Source: JBFHIJ01 sp041596515
Lineage (GTDB): Bacteria; Bacteroidota; Ignavibacteria; Kapaibacteriales; UBA2268
Direction of reading: 5' to 3'
Length of the DNA stretch: 64,000 nucleotides
Assembly: GCA_041596515.1 (NCBI GenBank)
Contig: JBFHIJ010000003.1
Span: 85,789-149,788 of the forward strand
Position 1 is the first letter of the stretch. Each line of letters begins with the position of its first letter. A model generated the notes under the pieces. That model had not been told where the DNA came from, did not search any database, and was given only the letters and a program-made list of their open reading frames with translations. The position numbers and the translations under genes are program-made. Positions 1-8,798 of this stretch are shown one piece after another.

Positions 1-2
1 CA

Positions 3-254
3 CCGGCATTAATCCTTGTAGGTGCTTTTATGCTTTCACCAATATTGAAAGTAAGCTTTGACGACATCACAGAAACAATACCTGTGTTTTTGACAGTAAT
101 AATGATGCCATTGGCATATAGTATCGCAGAAGGTGTGGTTTTTGGTATGCTGTCGTACGTAGTACTTAAAGTACTATCAGGCAAATTCAAAGATGTATCT
201 TGGATTACAGTGGTCCTCGCGTCCTTATTTATCTTAAAATTTATTTTTGAATAA
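3..254 (+). CDS. NCS2-family (AzgA-like) purine permease, C-terminal fragment
   Basis: The reading frame is open from the window edge, so only the last 83 residues are present. They hold two or three hydrophobic segments and the stretch ILKVSFDDITETIPVFLT followed by IAEGVVFGMLSYVVLK, which resembles the C-terminal end of AzgA/PbuG-type guanine-hypoxanthine permeases in the NCS2 family. These inner-membrane proteins import nucleobases with protons. The start lies outside the window. The family is recognised from a short piece, so the exact substrate cannot be given. Confidence 0.75.
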   Translation, partial: PALILVGAFMLSPILKVSFDDITETIPVFLTVIMMPLAYSIAEGVVFGMLSYVVLKVLSGKFKDVSWITVVLASLFILKFIFE

Positions 255-276
255 TCTTGTATTGCTTTGTAGATTT

Positions 277-436
277 TAACCAGAGATTGGCATTAGTAAA
301 GATTGGAAAGCATTAAAGTTGTTAACTGGCAATGGGTGTAAAACCCCTTGTTCCAATAAGTAAATACCTAAGATTTGCTTACAGTGCAAGTGAGCATGCT
401 CCTCGCTTCTTTTTTGCTACAATCTCTGGGTTTATA
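277..436 (-). repeat. Dispersed ~180-bp repeat, copy A (reverse)
   Basis: Degenerate reverse-strand copy of the family described under copy D. It keeps the core AAACCCCTTGTTC...AATAAG, the GCATGCTCC block and both ends. The ends AACCAGAGATT and AATCTCTGGGTT form an inverted repeat with one extra base. It lies in the gap between the convergent permease and metG genes. Confidence 0.75.
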
Positions 437-473
437 ATAAGGATTCGAGTTAATTCCCTTATTGTAGCAAAAT

Positions 474-506
474 AAAAGCTACCTCTTTTGTAAAGAAGTA
501 GCTTTT
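474..506. terminator. Bidirectional intrinsic terminator, permease/metG gap
   Basis: Stem AAAAGCTAC (474-482) pairs with GTAGCTTTT (498-506), extended by TCTTT/AAAGA inside one mismatch, with a three-base loop. A and T runs at the ends let it work on both strands. It ends metG from the right and could end the permease transcript from the left. Confidence 0.75.
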
Positions 507-532
507 ATTACACATAATGATATTTATACTTA

Positions 533-2728
533 CTACCTTACTTCTGCTCCACCACCTATTTCAGCTTTCTCAGGAGAAATGAAGGATAGTTTGCCATCCT
601 CTGTATTTGCAGCTAATATCATGCCTTGAGATTCAATTCCCATAATCTTAACAGGTTTTAGATTGGCTACCATTACTACTGTTTTGCCAACTAAGTATTC
701 GGGGGCGTAGTGCTCTGCTATCCCTGCAACAACCTGCCTTTGCTCATCACCAAGTTTTACTTGCAATTTTAATAGCTTTTTAGATTTTTTCACTTTTTCT
801 GCTTCTACGATGGTAGCAGTTCTGAGCTTTACTTTCATAAAGTCATCAAACTCTATTACTTGCGACAGTTCTTCGGCTTTTGCCTTTTTAGCAGCAATTT
901 TAGCAGCCGCTACTTTTAGTGATTCTACTTCTTTTTCTACGAATTCATCTTCAATTTTTGTAAAAATCAAATCCGGCTTCCTAAATGTATGTCCTTCTTC
1001 CACAGTTGGGTAAGCTGCGAGATACCATATATCTCTAAGCTCCTTGCCATTGTTTGCTTCGCCTGTATACGACTGCACTTCCAATATCTGACTGATTCGC
1101 TTAGACGCGAAAGGGACTATCGGAGCAAAAATGATAGATAGAGTATGTACAAGCTGGACACAGAAGTAAAGTGATTTGGCTGCTCTGTCAGCATCGTCTT
1201 TTACTGCTTTCCATGGTTCCTCATCATTGAAATATTTGTTTGCCGCACGAGCTACATTCATTGTTTCCATTATTGCATCGCGGAAACGGAATCGCTCGTA
1301 GCAACTTGATATTTTATTTAAGCCCGAGTGTACTGCTTTTATAACTACCAAATCATTATCTGACAGCTCTAAATAGTCGTCTCTGTTGATTTCTTTATCA
1401 GGATTTTCATTCATAAAATCAATTAGATTATTCCATTTTGCAGGAACCCTTGCGTATTTCTCAGGTAGAGAAGGCACTTTAGCATCAAAGTTTTTATGTG
1501 TAAACTGCAGAGAGCGATTTACAAAATTGCCGAAGATAGCTGCCAGTTCGTTATTGTTTTTACTTTGAAAATCTTTCCAGGTAAAGTCAGCATCTTTTGT
1601 TTCCGGAAAATTGGTTGCCAAGGTATATCTTAGTGCATCTATGTAATATGTACCACTGTGGTTTGAAATAAAGTCACGAAGGTCAATGCTCCAGTTCTTA
1701 GATTTGGAGAATTTTTCGCCTTCAAGATTTAAAAACTCATGAGCGGGTACGTTATCCGGCAAGATATATCCACTGCGAGCATGAAGCATAGCTGGAAAGA
1801 TAAGTGTATGGAAGACTATATTGTCTTTACCGATGAAAGCAAGATATCTTGTCTCATCGTCCTGCCACCATTTTTTCCAATCGTTCGGTCTGTCATGTTG
1901 TTTCATAAATTCTTTAGTAGCAGTAATGTATCCTAAAACTGCATCGAACCACACATAGAGGACTTTACCTTCTGCTTTCTTTTTATCTACACCGGGGATT
2001 TCTTTAATTTTGACACCCCAGTCTAAATCTCGCGTTATAGCTCGCTCAGCTAATCCCTGTTTTAGCCAACTACGAGTTTGTTGGATTACGTTATCTTTCC
2101 AGTATTTTGATTTTTCTTCAATATATTTCTCTAAGAACTCCTGGAACATATCGAACCTAAAGTACCAATGAGTAGTTTTTTTAACCTCAGGAGTACCCCC
2201 AGAAACAGTCGAAATTGGATTTTTCAGTTCTATCTGATTATAGTAAGCACCACATTTGTCACACTGGTCACCTCTGGCTCCATCCTCGCCGCAATTAGGG
2301 CAAGTGCCTTCCACATATCTGTCCGGCAAAAACATTTTTGCTTTCGGATCATAAAACTGCTCTTCTTCTTTATCAATCAAATATCCTTTTTCCAGGAAGT
2401 CACCAAAAAACTCTTTAGCAGTTTCATGGTGTGATTCGATAGAAGTTCTGGAATAATTATCAAAACTCATCCCGAAAGCTTCAAAAGCTGCTTTATTTGC
2501 AGAGTGGTATTTATCTATAATATGCTTAGGAGTAACTTTTTCTTTTTCTGCAGAAATGGTAATAGCCACGCCATGCTCGTCAGAACCGCAAACGTACAGG
2601 ATGTCCTCTCCCTTCAATCTGGAGTAGCGGGCATAAATGTCAGCAGGCAAGTAAGCTCCTGCAGCATGCCCAAGATGGATATACCCATTAGCATAAGGCA
2701 AAGCCGAAGTAATCAGAGTTCTTTTCAT
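533..2728 (-). CDS. metG: Methionyl-tRNA synthetase with C-terminal tRNA-binding domain
   Basis: Charges tRNA-Met with methionine in the cytoplasm. Class I signatures are present: HLGH at residues 18-21 and KFSKS at 339-343 (the KMSKS loop). A zinc knuckle CPNCGEDG...CDKCG lies near residues 143-162. The last ~110 residues are an OB-fold tRNA-binding (EMAP/Trbp111-like) domain beginning near FDDFMKVKLRTATI, so this is the long, dimerising form. The frame is open to a TTG at 2740, but the ATG at 2728 (MKRTLITSALPYANG) matches the family start and follows GGAAAATGAT, so it is preferred. Monocistronic, between terminators. Confidence 0.97.
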   Translation of the reverse strand: MKRTLITSALPYANGYIHLGHAAGAYLPADIYARYSRLKGEDILYVCGSDEHGVAITISAEKEKVTPKHIIDKYHSANKAAFEAFGMSFDNYSRTSIESHHETAKEFFGDFLEKGYLIDKEEEQFYDPKAKMFLPDRYVEGTCPNCGEDGARGDQCDKCGAYYNQIELKNPISTVSGGTPEVKKTTHWYFRFDMFQEFLEKYIEEKSKYWKDNVIQQTRSWLKQGLAERAITRDLDWGVKIKEIPGVDKKKAEGKVLYVWFDAVLGYITATKEFMKQHDRPNDWKKWWQDDETRYLAFIGKDNIVFHTLIFPAMLHARSGYILPDNVPAHEFLNLEGEKFSKSKNWSIDLRDFISNHSGTYYIDALRYTLATNFPETKDADFTWKDFQSKNNNELAAIFGNFVNRSLQFTHKNFDAKVPSLPEKYARVPAKWNNLIDFMNENPDKEINRDDYLELSDNDLVVIKAVHSGLNKISSCYERFRFRDAIMETMNVARAANKYFNDEEPWKAVKDDADRAAKSLYFCVQLVHTLSIIFAPIVPFASKRISQILEVQSYTGEANNGKELRDIWYLAAYPTVEEGHTFRKPDLIFTKIEDEFVEKEVESLKVAAAKIAAKKAKAEELSQVIEFDDFMKVKLRTATIVEAEKVKKSKKLLKLQVKLGDEQRQVVAGIAEHYAPEYLVGKTVVMVANLKPVKIMGIESQGMILAANTEDGKLSFISPEKAEIGGGAEVR

Positions 2729-2837
2729 ATCATTTTCCAAAATTCGATTTCAAATAATCTAATATAGCAAATATAATAATATTTGCTGAAGTATAGTCAA
2801 ATGTAATGGTAAAGCTCTTATATGTTTTGTGTAGATA

Positions 2838-2875
2838 AAAAAAAACAGCCGGATATCTTATTGTATATCCGGCTG
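2838..2875 (-). terminator. Intrinsic terminator, second in tandem after phosphohexomutase
   Basis: Perfect 11-bp stem CAGCCGGATAT (2846-2856)/ATATCCGGCTG (2865-2875), followed on the minus strand by a run of eight or nine T. It backs up the terminator at 2916-2954. Confidence 0.85.
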
Positions 2876-2915
2876 AAAAAGCAAATTAGATGTATTCACA
2901 AGATCCTTTTGCCCA

Positions 2916-2954
2916 TAAAAAACCTTACAAACAGGCTTTAGAATTGTTTGTAAG
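2916..2954 (-). terminator. Intrinsic terminator directly after phosphohexomutase
   Basis: Stem CTTACAAAC (2924-2932)/GTTTGTAAG (2946-2954) with a 13-base loop. On the minus strand it is followed by GGTTTTTT. It starts about 30 bases after the stop of the phosphohexomutase gene. Confidence 0.75.
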
Positions 2955-2982
2955 ATTTATAATTATAATTATAGTAGTTCAT

Positions 2983-4371
2983 TTATAAATGCAAACCTGC
3001 ATCCAATAATTTATTTACCATATCTATGGATTTAGCTTCAGAGTAGAAACGGAGCAGTGGTTCCGTGCCTGAAGCTCTGATTAGAAGCCATCCACCATCT
3101 ACTATAAATTTGAAGCCGTCCTTTGTGTTAATATCTTTTACTTCAAAACCGGCTAGAGTCTTAGGTGCATTTTTAGCTGCAGTAAGCACTCTGTCTTTAA
3201 CTTCCTGTGTTACTTTTACGTCACGGCGAGCATAGCGGTGAACTCCAAAGTCTTTATCTAACTCTTCGCATAATTCTTTTAATGTCATATTTCGCTTAGC
3301 CATCACTTCTAATAGCAGTAGACCATTGAAGATCCCATCTCTTTCCGGGATATGAAGTTTCGTACCAAGACCGCCTGACTCTTCGCCCCCGATAAGGACT
3401 TTGCCTTGTGCCATAAGCTCTGCAGTATATTTAAAGCCGACCGGTGTTTCGTGTAAAGTTATTCCTTTTTCTTCGCAGTACATATTTACCATATTCGTAA
3501 GCGAAACGGTTTTTACCACTTCACCACGTAGACCTTTTTGCTCGTACAGATATCTCATAAGTATCATAAACACTCTGTGAGAATCAACAAAATTGCCATC
3601 TTCATCTATAGTTCCAAGCCTGTCAGCATCGCCATCAGTTGCGAAACCAATAGTATATGGCCCTTCTTTGACTTTTTTCATTGTATCGCCAAGGCATTCG
3701 CCAATTGGCTCAGGATGATCTACATCACCAAACCCCGGATTCAAATCTGCATTAACTTGGTCTATATCAGGCAATATTTCATTCAATACTCCTATGCCGG
3801 CACCGTGCATCGGGTCGAAAAGAATTTTGAAACTACCTTTTCGTATAGCATCCAAATCTATGTTTGCTTTTACGTGCTCTAAGTAAGAGCTCTGCACATC
3901 AAGTATTTTTATTTTACCTGCGTCCACGTATTCCTGGAACGGCTTAAGACATATTTCAGGTTTTTCTTCAAGTATTGGTTTTAATTCTACTTCTAACTCT
4001 TTTACCTGCTCAGGAGTAGCCGGGCCACCGAAAGCTGCTTTCAGTTTATATCCGTTGTATACAGCAGGATTGTGGCTTGCAGTGATTACAACACCTAAAT
4101 CGCATTCCATTTTCAGTGTTTGGAAAGAAAGCTGCGGAGTAGCTGCAAATTTTTCGCTCATAAGCACATTTATTCCGTTTTCAGCCAAGACCATCGCCGT
4201 TTCAGCAGTAAACTCTTTGCCTAGGAAACGGGTGTCGTAACCTATCATTAGCTTTTTCATGTTGTTTTTTTGCATATAGCGGGCAGTCGCAAGTGCCACA
4301 AAGCGGATATTTTCAAAAGTGAAATCGCGAGCAATCAAGCCTCGCCATCCGTCTGTACCAAATTTAATCAT
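2983..4371 (-). CDS. Phosphoglucomutase/phosphomannomutase family protein
   Basis: An alpha-D-phosphohexomutase that would interconvert hexose 1- and 6-phosphates for sugar-nucleotide and glycogen metabolism. All four family signatures are seen: the phosphoserine loop ITASHNP (Ser99), the metal loop DGDADR near residue 245, the sugar loop GGEESGG, and the phosphate-binding RASGTEPLLR near the C-terminus. Length (462) is normal. The ATG start gives MIKFGTDGWRG, the usual N-terminus. The sequence cannot separate glucose, mannose and glucosamine specificity, so no symbol is given. Transcribed alone, ended by two tandem terminators. Confidence 0.92.
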   Translation of the reverse strand: MIKFGTDGWRGLIARDFTFENIRFVALATARYMQKNNMKKLMIGYDTRFLGKEFTAETAMVLAENGINVLMSEKFAATPQLSFQTLKMECDLGVVITASHNPAVYNGYKLKAAFGGPATPEQVKELEVELKPILEEKPEICLKPFQEYVDAGKIKILDVQSSYLEHVKANIDLDAIRKGSFKILFDPMHGAGIGVLNEILPDIDQVNADLNPGFGDVDHPEPIGECLGDTMKKVKEGPYTIGFATDGDADRLGTIDEDGNFVDSHRVFMILMRYLYEQKGLRGEVVKTVSLTNMVNMYCEEKGITLHETPVGFKYTAELMAQGKVLIGGEESGGLGTKLHIPERDGIFNGLLLLEVMAKRNMTLKELCEELDKDFGVHRYARRDVKVTQEVKDRVLTAAKNAPKTLAGFEVKDINTKDGFKFIVDGGWLLIRASGTEPLLRFYSEAKSIDMVNKLLDAGLHL

Positions 4372-4761
4372 AATAATTTACTCTTATTTATGTTTAGCGA
4401 TTCTGTTATATTTATTCTATTAGTAGATATTACAAAGAAGAAGTACTTTGGGTTTAATTGTATTTGAAAAATACAAGAAAATATGATAGACTGAAGGCTG
4501 TTTGCCTTAAGGTTTCTAAATACAAACTTACAAAATGCCATTAGAGAATGCAACTACACAAGTGTACTGATTTGATTTGATTCGAAGCGAAAGTTAGTTC
4601 GTTTTGTTTGTATGGATGTATAACAAAACAGGAATAATGATTAAAGGGTAGTTGTCGCATTTAAATAACTGTATATTTAAATATGTTATTTATCTGACTG
4701 TTCTAATGCAAATTCCAGATTATTATAGTATTTATTTGATATAAACAAATGGCTTTTTCCC
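4372..4761. other. Intergenic region without recognisable gene
   Basis: About 390 bases upstream of the phosphohexomutase and downstream of the SDR gene, both on the minus strand. The DNA is AT-rich. I see no credible ORF, no copy of the dispersed repeat and no convincing terminator for the SDR gene. It presumably contains the phosphohexomutase promoter. Confidence 0.5.
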
Positions 4762-5511
4762 CTACCCACGTAAACTTTTACTTAGTTTATCATATAGGCT
4801 GTCCGGCAGACATCTGATAAGATTGGAAATTAATCTCATTTGCCAAGGGAAATAGATATGTTTTTTGTTCTTTAGGATATTTGTAGCAATTATCTTTGCT
4901 GCTCTTTCGGTTTCCATCAGAAACGGCATCTTGAATTTGTTCTTATCTGTAATGGAAGACTTTACAAACCCCGGGCGTATAGTTGACACTGTAATCCCAA
5001 GTGGTGCAAGTTCCGCTCTTGCAGATTCCATTGCGAGGCTTAGAGCTGCCTTGCTTGCTCCGTATGGTGCTGAGTTTTCAAATCCTCGAACATCTGCCAT
5101 AGAACTAACAACTGATATATGTCCCTGTCCTTGATTTATCATCAGTGGAACAAGGTATTCCATGCAGTGCAAAACGCTATAGAAATTAGTATCCATTACA
5201 TTCCTAAAGTCAGACTCAACGGGCTGCTTGAAAAAGTACTTTCCACCAACTCCACTGTTAAGCACAGCAATATCAACACTACCCATTGAATTATTAGCGT
5301 TTTTTACTGCATGCTCAATATCTGATTTGATAGTTACATCGCATTTTGAAAAATAGATCGAATTAGGACTGTGCCGATTAATATCTTTACTTATAGCCTC
5401 AAGCTTTTCAGTATTCCTTGAAGCGAGAAACAGTTTATGCCCTCTTTTTGATAAGTCATAAGCTAAAGCTTTACCTATGCCTGAGCTTGCTCCTGTAATA
5501 AAAATATTCAT
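4762..5511 (-). CDS. Short-chain dehydrogenase/reductase (SDR)
   Basis: Classical NAD(P)-dependent oxidoreductase with a Rossmann fold. The nucleotide loop TGASSGIG is at the N-terminus, LNSGVGG takes the place of NNAG, a catalytic serine follows in VVSS, and YGASK supplies Tyr150 and Lys154. About 250 residues, normal for the family. The frame is open to 5550, but the ATG at 5511 (MNIFITGASSG) fits the family and places the Rossmann strand at the N-terminus. The C-terminal tail is close to DltE/YqjQ-like SDRs of unknown substrate. No neighbour suggests a pathway. Confidence 0.88.
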   Translation of the reverse strand: MNIFITGASSGIGKALAYDLSKRGHKLFLASRNTEKLEAISKDINRHSPNSIYFSKCDVTIKSDIEHAVKNANNSMGSVDIAVLNSGVGGKYFFKQPVESDFRNVMDTNFYSVLHCMEYLVPLMINQGQGHISVVSSMADVRGFENSAPYGASKAALSLAMESARAELAPLGITVSTIRPGFVKSSITDKNKFKMPFLMETERAAKIIATNILKNKKHIYFPWQMRLISNLIRCLPDSLYDKLSKSLRG

Positions 5512-5580
5512 ATTTGTGTATTCATTGATAAGAAGACTATATATTATCAATATAAGCCTATCGGACTAATCTGCAAAAAG

Positions 5581-5614
5581 AAAAGTCGCTCAGAGTTATG
5601 GTGCACTGAGCGAC
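5581..5614 (-). terminator. Intrinsic terminator of the cPGS-like GTPase gene
   Basis: Perfect stem GTCGCTCAG (5585-5593)/CTGAGCGAC (5606-5614), followed on the minus strand by TTTTCTTTTT. It begins about 25 bases beyond the stop codon. Confidence 0.85.
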
Positions 5615-5638
5615 TATAAATATTATAAAATGCTATAA

Positions 5639-6958
5639 TTATTTAGCAAATTTTTGTCTAAGCAAATCGCCTATTTTTGGAGAGCTAATTTCTGTAAGTT
5701 CATAGCTAACTCTTGCACTTGGTCTTTCAATCTTGATAAAGCGATTTAAGTTAATCGGTGTGCCGATAACTACAGAATCACAATACGTATTATTGATAGT
5801 TGTTTCCAAATCTTTCATTTGGTCAATACCATATCCCATAGCCGGAAGTAAAATTCCTATTTCAGGATATTTATCAAATGTTTCTGTGATTTTGCCAACA
5901 GTGTATGGACGAGGGTCAACAAGTGCAATCGCACCATATCTGCGAGCGGCAACGATTCCTGCTCCGAGATCCATTTCGCCATGAGTTAATGTAGGTCCAT
6001 CTTCGACCACAAGCACTTTTTTACCTCTGATTAGCTCAGGCTTGTCCACAACTATAGAAGACGCAGCCATAATCACTTCTGCTGTTGGGTTATATTCTCT
6101 AATATTATCAAGTACATGATCAATATCTTCCGGATAAGCTGAATCTATTTTATTTACAACAACAATATCAGCCATTCTAAGATTTACTTCACCAGGATAG
6201 TATGCTATTTCATGGCCCGGACGCAATGGGTCAACAACCACGATGTTTAAATCAGGCTTGTAGAAACTCATATCATTATTGCCACCATCCCACACGATAA
6301 CATCAGCTTCTTTTTCAGCTTCTCGAAGAATTGCTTCATAGTCCACACCAGAGTAAATCACACTACCCATAGCGATATGTGGCTCGTATTCTTCCATTTC
6401 TTCTATAGTACATTTGTGTTTAACTAAGTCCTCGATTTTAGCATAACGTTGTACTTTTTGAGCTTCTAAGTCACCATAAGGCATAGGGTGACGAATAGAA
6501 ACTACCTTTTTACCCATTGCTATAAGTTGGCGGACTACTTCACGAGTAGTTTGAGACTTACCACAACCTGTACGAACAGCACAAACAGAAACAACCGGTT
6601 TTGTGGATTGAATCATAGTAGGGCAAGAGCCCATCATAGAAAATTTGGCACCTGCTGCCATTACGCGAGAGCCAATGTGCATTACTGTATCGTAAGGTAA
6701 ATCGGAGTACGAGAGAACACATTCGTGTACTTTATGTTCTTTGATGATTTTTTCCAATTCTGATTCTGCCAAAATAGGAATCCCATCCGGATAAAGCTCC
6801 CCTGCAAGAGATGCGGGGTATTTTCTACCATCAATATCAGGAATTTGAGCAGCAGTAAAAGCCACTACTTCGTTAGTTTCATCATTTCTGTACATAGTGT
6901 TGAAGTTGTGAAAATCACGCCCTGCAGCACCAATAATAACAACACGATTCTTGTCCAT
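5639..6958 (-). CDS. Cyclic 2,3-diphosphoglycerate synthetase-like P-loop GTPase
   Basis: Matches the bacterial/archaeal family annotated as cyclic 2,3-diphosphoglycerate synthetase or GTPase. An N-terminal Rossmann-like segment begins VVIIGAAGRDFHNFN, a P-loop is at RTGCGKSQ (residues 129-136), and VIVWDGGNND and VVVNKID are nucleotide-site motifs. In hyperthermophilic methanogens the enzyme makes an osmolyte and thermoprotectant from 2,3-DPG and ATP. In bacteria the role is largely uncharacterised, so the reaction is not claimed here. The frame extends to 7039, but the ATG at 6958 follows AGGGAGAATTAT, a strong ribosome binding site, and gives the family N-terminus (439 residues). Confidence 0.85.
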   Translation of the reverse strand: MDKNRVVIIGAAGRDFHNFNTMYRNDETNEVVAFTAAQIPDIDGRKYPASLAGELYPDGIPILAESELEKIIKEHKVHECVLSYSDLPYDTVMHIGSRVMAAGAKFSMMGSCPTMIQSTKPVVSVCAVRTGCGKSQTTREVVRQLIAMGKKVVSIRHPMPYGDLEAQKVQRYAKIEDLVKHKCTIEEMEEYEPHIAMGSVIYSGVDYEAILREAEKEADVIVWDGGNNDMSFYKPDLNIVVVDPLRPGHEIAYYPGEVNLRMADIVVVNKIDSAYPEDIDHVLDNIREYNPTAEVIMAASSIVVDKPELIRGKKVLVVEDGPTLTHGEMDLGAGIVAARRYGAIALVDPRPYTVGKITETFDKYPEIGILLPAMGYGIDQMKDLETTINNTYCDSVVIGTPINLNRFIKIERPSARVSYELTEISSPKIGDLLRQKFAK

Positions 6959-7242
6959 ATAATTCTCCCTAAAACTTATTATATAAAATCGAGTGATATA
7001 AAGCCTAAAACAGATTAAACATATTGCATGGAAACACATATTTATACAATATTGTTTATCTATTTTAATATTAGAATTATAATAGCTAAAATTTTAGTAA
7101 TAAACAAGATATTATTTACAATATTACAATTTTCATCAATTAATACTTCATATTTCTACATAGTTATATTGATGTTATTTAAATTATAAACATTATTTAG
7201 GCACATATCGGTTAATATGCGGGGCGGTAAGGAATGATTTTA

Positions 7243-7422
7243 GTTCGGTGATGTCATTAGATGCCATAAATAATGCTGTAAATGACCGTAGTATCAGGGC
7301 ATATGCTTGTTTCTTCTGTAATACAATATTACGTAATGGCTTGTTGAACAAGGGGTTTCAACCCCCTTGCCATACAATGACTTTAGAGATTATTTATATT
7401 TTCAAATGACATTTTTAGGTTT
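7243..7422 (+). repeat. Dispersed ~180-bp repeat, copy B
   Basis: Forward copy of the family described under copy D. Clear from GTCATTAGATGCC onward, with TTACGTAATGGCTTGTTGAACAAGGGG and the right end CAAATGACATTTTTAGG. The left end is degraded. It lies in the ~600-base gap between the GTPase and the small secreted protein gene; the rest of that gap is AT-rich without a gene. Confidence 0.88.
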
Positions 7423-7484
7423 AGTGAATTATGCTGATTTAGAATTGAGTTTAAGCTTATAAGTAGATTGAGTATTGAGATGAA

Positions 7485-7556
7485 AAAAATAAAAGACCGA
7501 ATTTATCAAGGGTGTGTTTTTTCAAATGGTATGCGTAAAAACTAAATTCGGTCTTT
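7485..7556 (-). terminator. Terminator of the small secreted protein gene
   Basis: Perfect 14-bp stem AAAGACCGAATTTA (7492-7505)/TAAATTCGGTCTTT (7543-7556) with a 37-base loop. On the minus strand it is followed by TATTTTTTTC. The loop is unusually long for an intrinsic terminator. Confidence 0.7.
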
Positions 7557-7566
7557 ATTTAAACGT

Positions 7567-7902
7567 TTAATTTCCGGATTTGACCTTTAGCATCTTGGTG
7601 GCTCCTGAGTCAAATTCTATATATGCCGAGAGAAGACTTTCCTTGTCAGCTTCAATTTTAATTTCTATAGAGTCAAGCTTTGTAGGAGCATCAAATCTTT
7701 GAGCTTTAATCAAGTTACCTTGATTATCAAAAAGCATAACAGAATTTGCTTTCTGCTCTTTGGCATTTTCAAAAACTACTTTTTCTGCATTCTTTGCTCT
7801 AGCGTATAATTCAACTTGAATTTTGCTATCTGTGGCTTCGCTTGCAAAAGTCAATACTGCAGACAAGAAGAATGTCACAATCAATGATATATATACTTTC
7901 AT
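7567..7902 (-). CDS. Small secreted or periplasmic protein, unknown function
   Basis: 111 residues. A clear Sec signal peptide (MKVYISLIVTFFLSAVLTFA) is followed by a mature domain of about 90 residues with no cysteine and an alternating beta-strand pattern (IQVELYARA, SVMLFDNQG, SIEIKIEA, AYIEFDSG). I recognise no family. It has its own terminator, and a set of CTTAACA repeats lies about 100 bases upstream of its start. The gene is probably real because of the signal peptide and normal codon use; function is unknown. Confidence 0.75.
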   Translation of the reverse strand: MKVYISLIVTFFLSAVLTFASEATDSKIQVELYARAKNAEKVVFENAKEQKANSVMLFDNQGNLIKAQRFDAPTKLDSIEIKIEADKESLLSAYIEFDSGATKMLKVKSGN

Positions 7903-8002
7903 AGCTCTTTTACAAATTTGATTTTAAATTTCAAAACAAATATATAAAGCTTTTTATAATAAACCAATTTCTAAATGTTCTAACCGCATTATTGCAAAAG
8001 CA

Positions 8003-8035
8003 CTTAACATTATCTTAACACAAGTTTTCTTAACA
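8003..8035. promoter_or_regulatory. Three CTTAACA direct repeats (operator-like)
   Basis: Exact heptamers CTTAACA at 8003-8009, 8014-8020 and 8029-8035. The first two are 11 bases apart, the helical spacing seen in Pho-box-like sites; the third is 15 further on. The site is about 100 bases upstream of the minus-strand secreted protein gene. Binding by a response regulator is inference. Confidence 0.35.
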
Positions 8036-8240
8036 ATTGGCGATTACGGTAATTATTGGCATTATGCTAAAGATTTAGACAGAACCGCAGTCTAAATATA
8101 AATTTTCAACAAATTTTTATACTCTGCACAGCTTTGTTGTAAAACCACAATCAAATTTCTTGCGAGACTTCTTTAATTTCATATTGACTTCTTTGCGGTG
8201 CAACTAAAAATATGAGTTAGTAAATTATAGTTTGATTCTA

Positions 8241-8280
8241 CTAAAAAAGGAATGTATTTTTGATGTTAAATACATTCCTT
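8241..8280 (-). terminator. Intrinsic terminator downstream of the 28-residue ORF
   Basis: Perfect 13-bp stem AAGGAATGTATTT (8247-8259)/AAATACATTCCTT (8268-8280) with an eight-base loop. On the minus strand it is followed by a T run (TTTTTTAG). The only candidate transcript it could serve is the small ORF at 8346-8432. Confidence 0.8.
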
Positions 8281-8345
8281 ATTTCTATTTGCCTGGGTGT
8301 TATGCTTGTTCTTTAAATCCCCCACACACACATTGTGTGCTATAG

Positions 8346-8432
8346 TTATAGGTGGGTAACTACTTGAGTTACTACTAGGGCAATCAGCCCCATACCTATT
8401 AGTATTTTTACTTTTAATCTGTGCAATGTCAT
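8346..8432 (-). CDS. Candidate 28-residue single-pass membrane peptide
   Basis: A short ORF encoding MTLHRLKVKILIGMGLIALV and eight more residues ending VTHL. It has a basic N-terminus and one hydrophobic span of about 16 residues. The start follows AGGAG with eight bases of spacing, a strong ribosome binding site, and a strong terminator lies about 65 bases downstream, so the region looks like a dedicated short transcript. The layout resembles type I toxin peptides and other small membrane proteins. No homologue is recognised and no antisense RNA is identified. An overlapping 66-codon frame (8266-8466) lacks these signals. Confidence 0.45.
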   Translation of the reverse strand: MTLHRLKVKILIGMGLIALVVTQVVTHL

Positions 8433-8798
8433 ATAAAATACTCCTAAGAATCTCTGACATGTACAAAAAATGGATTTCCTTTACGCTCTTATATTAATAT
8501 ACTCGCTTTCGTTGAATTTGTTGCAAAATATAATCCAAAATAATTATATACTATTACTTGACTAATTATGGACTAATAACTATTATCAATAAAAGCCAAC
8601 GCAGGTTTCAATTATCATAAAAGATTAAGATATTTCAAATAATATAGAATTATATGCAGTGTAATTCTACTATTTTAATAGAAATTGCAGTGTTTTGCAG
8701 TTAGTTTTGCAACTATAATATTCTTGTTACGTTTTAAGTAAATGCCCAATTATTGCTTATCTTAATGATGATTGTTTTTGTTCACATTTATTTGTATA
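8433..8798. other. AT-rich intergenic region
   Basis: About 365 bases between the small ORF and the CHAD gene, which diverge. It should hold both promoters. TATATT at the left side of a stretch near 8490-8500 could serve the small ORF, but nothing stands out clearly. No repeat copy is present. Confidence 0.4.

Noticed and set aside
4368..4553. A minus-strand frame of 61 codons upstream of the phosphohexomutase
   Set aside because: Composition and lack of a ribosome binding site suggest random AT-rich frame; no family recognised.
8266..8466. A 66-codon minus-strand frame overlapping the small hydrophobic ORF
   Set aside because: Its composition is low-complexity polar (CPSSNSSSYPPIT), it has no clear ribosome binding site, and it runs through the terminator stem. 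The shorter frame at 8346-8432 has the translation signals.
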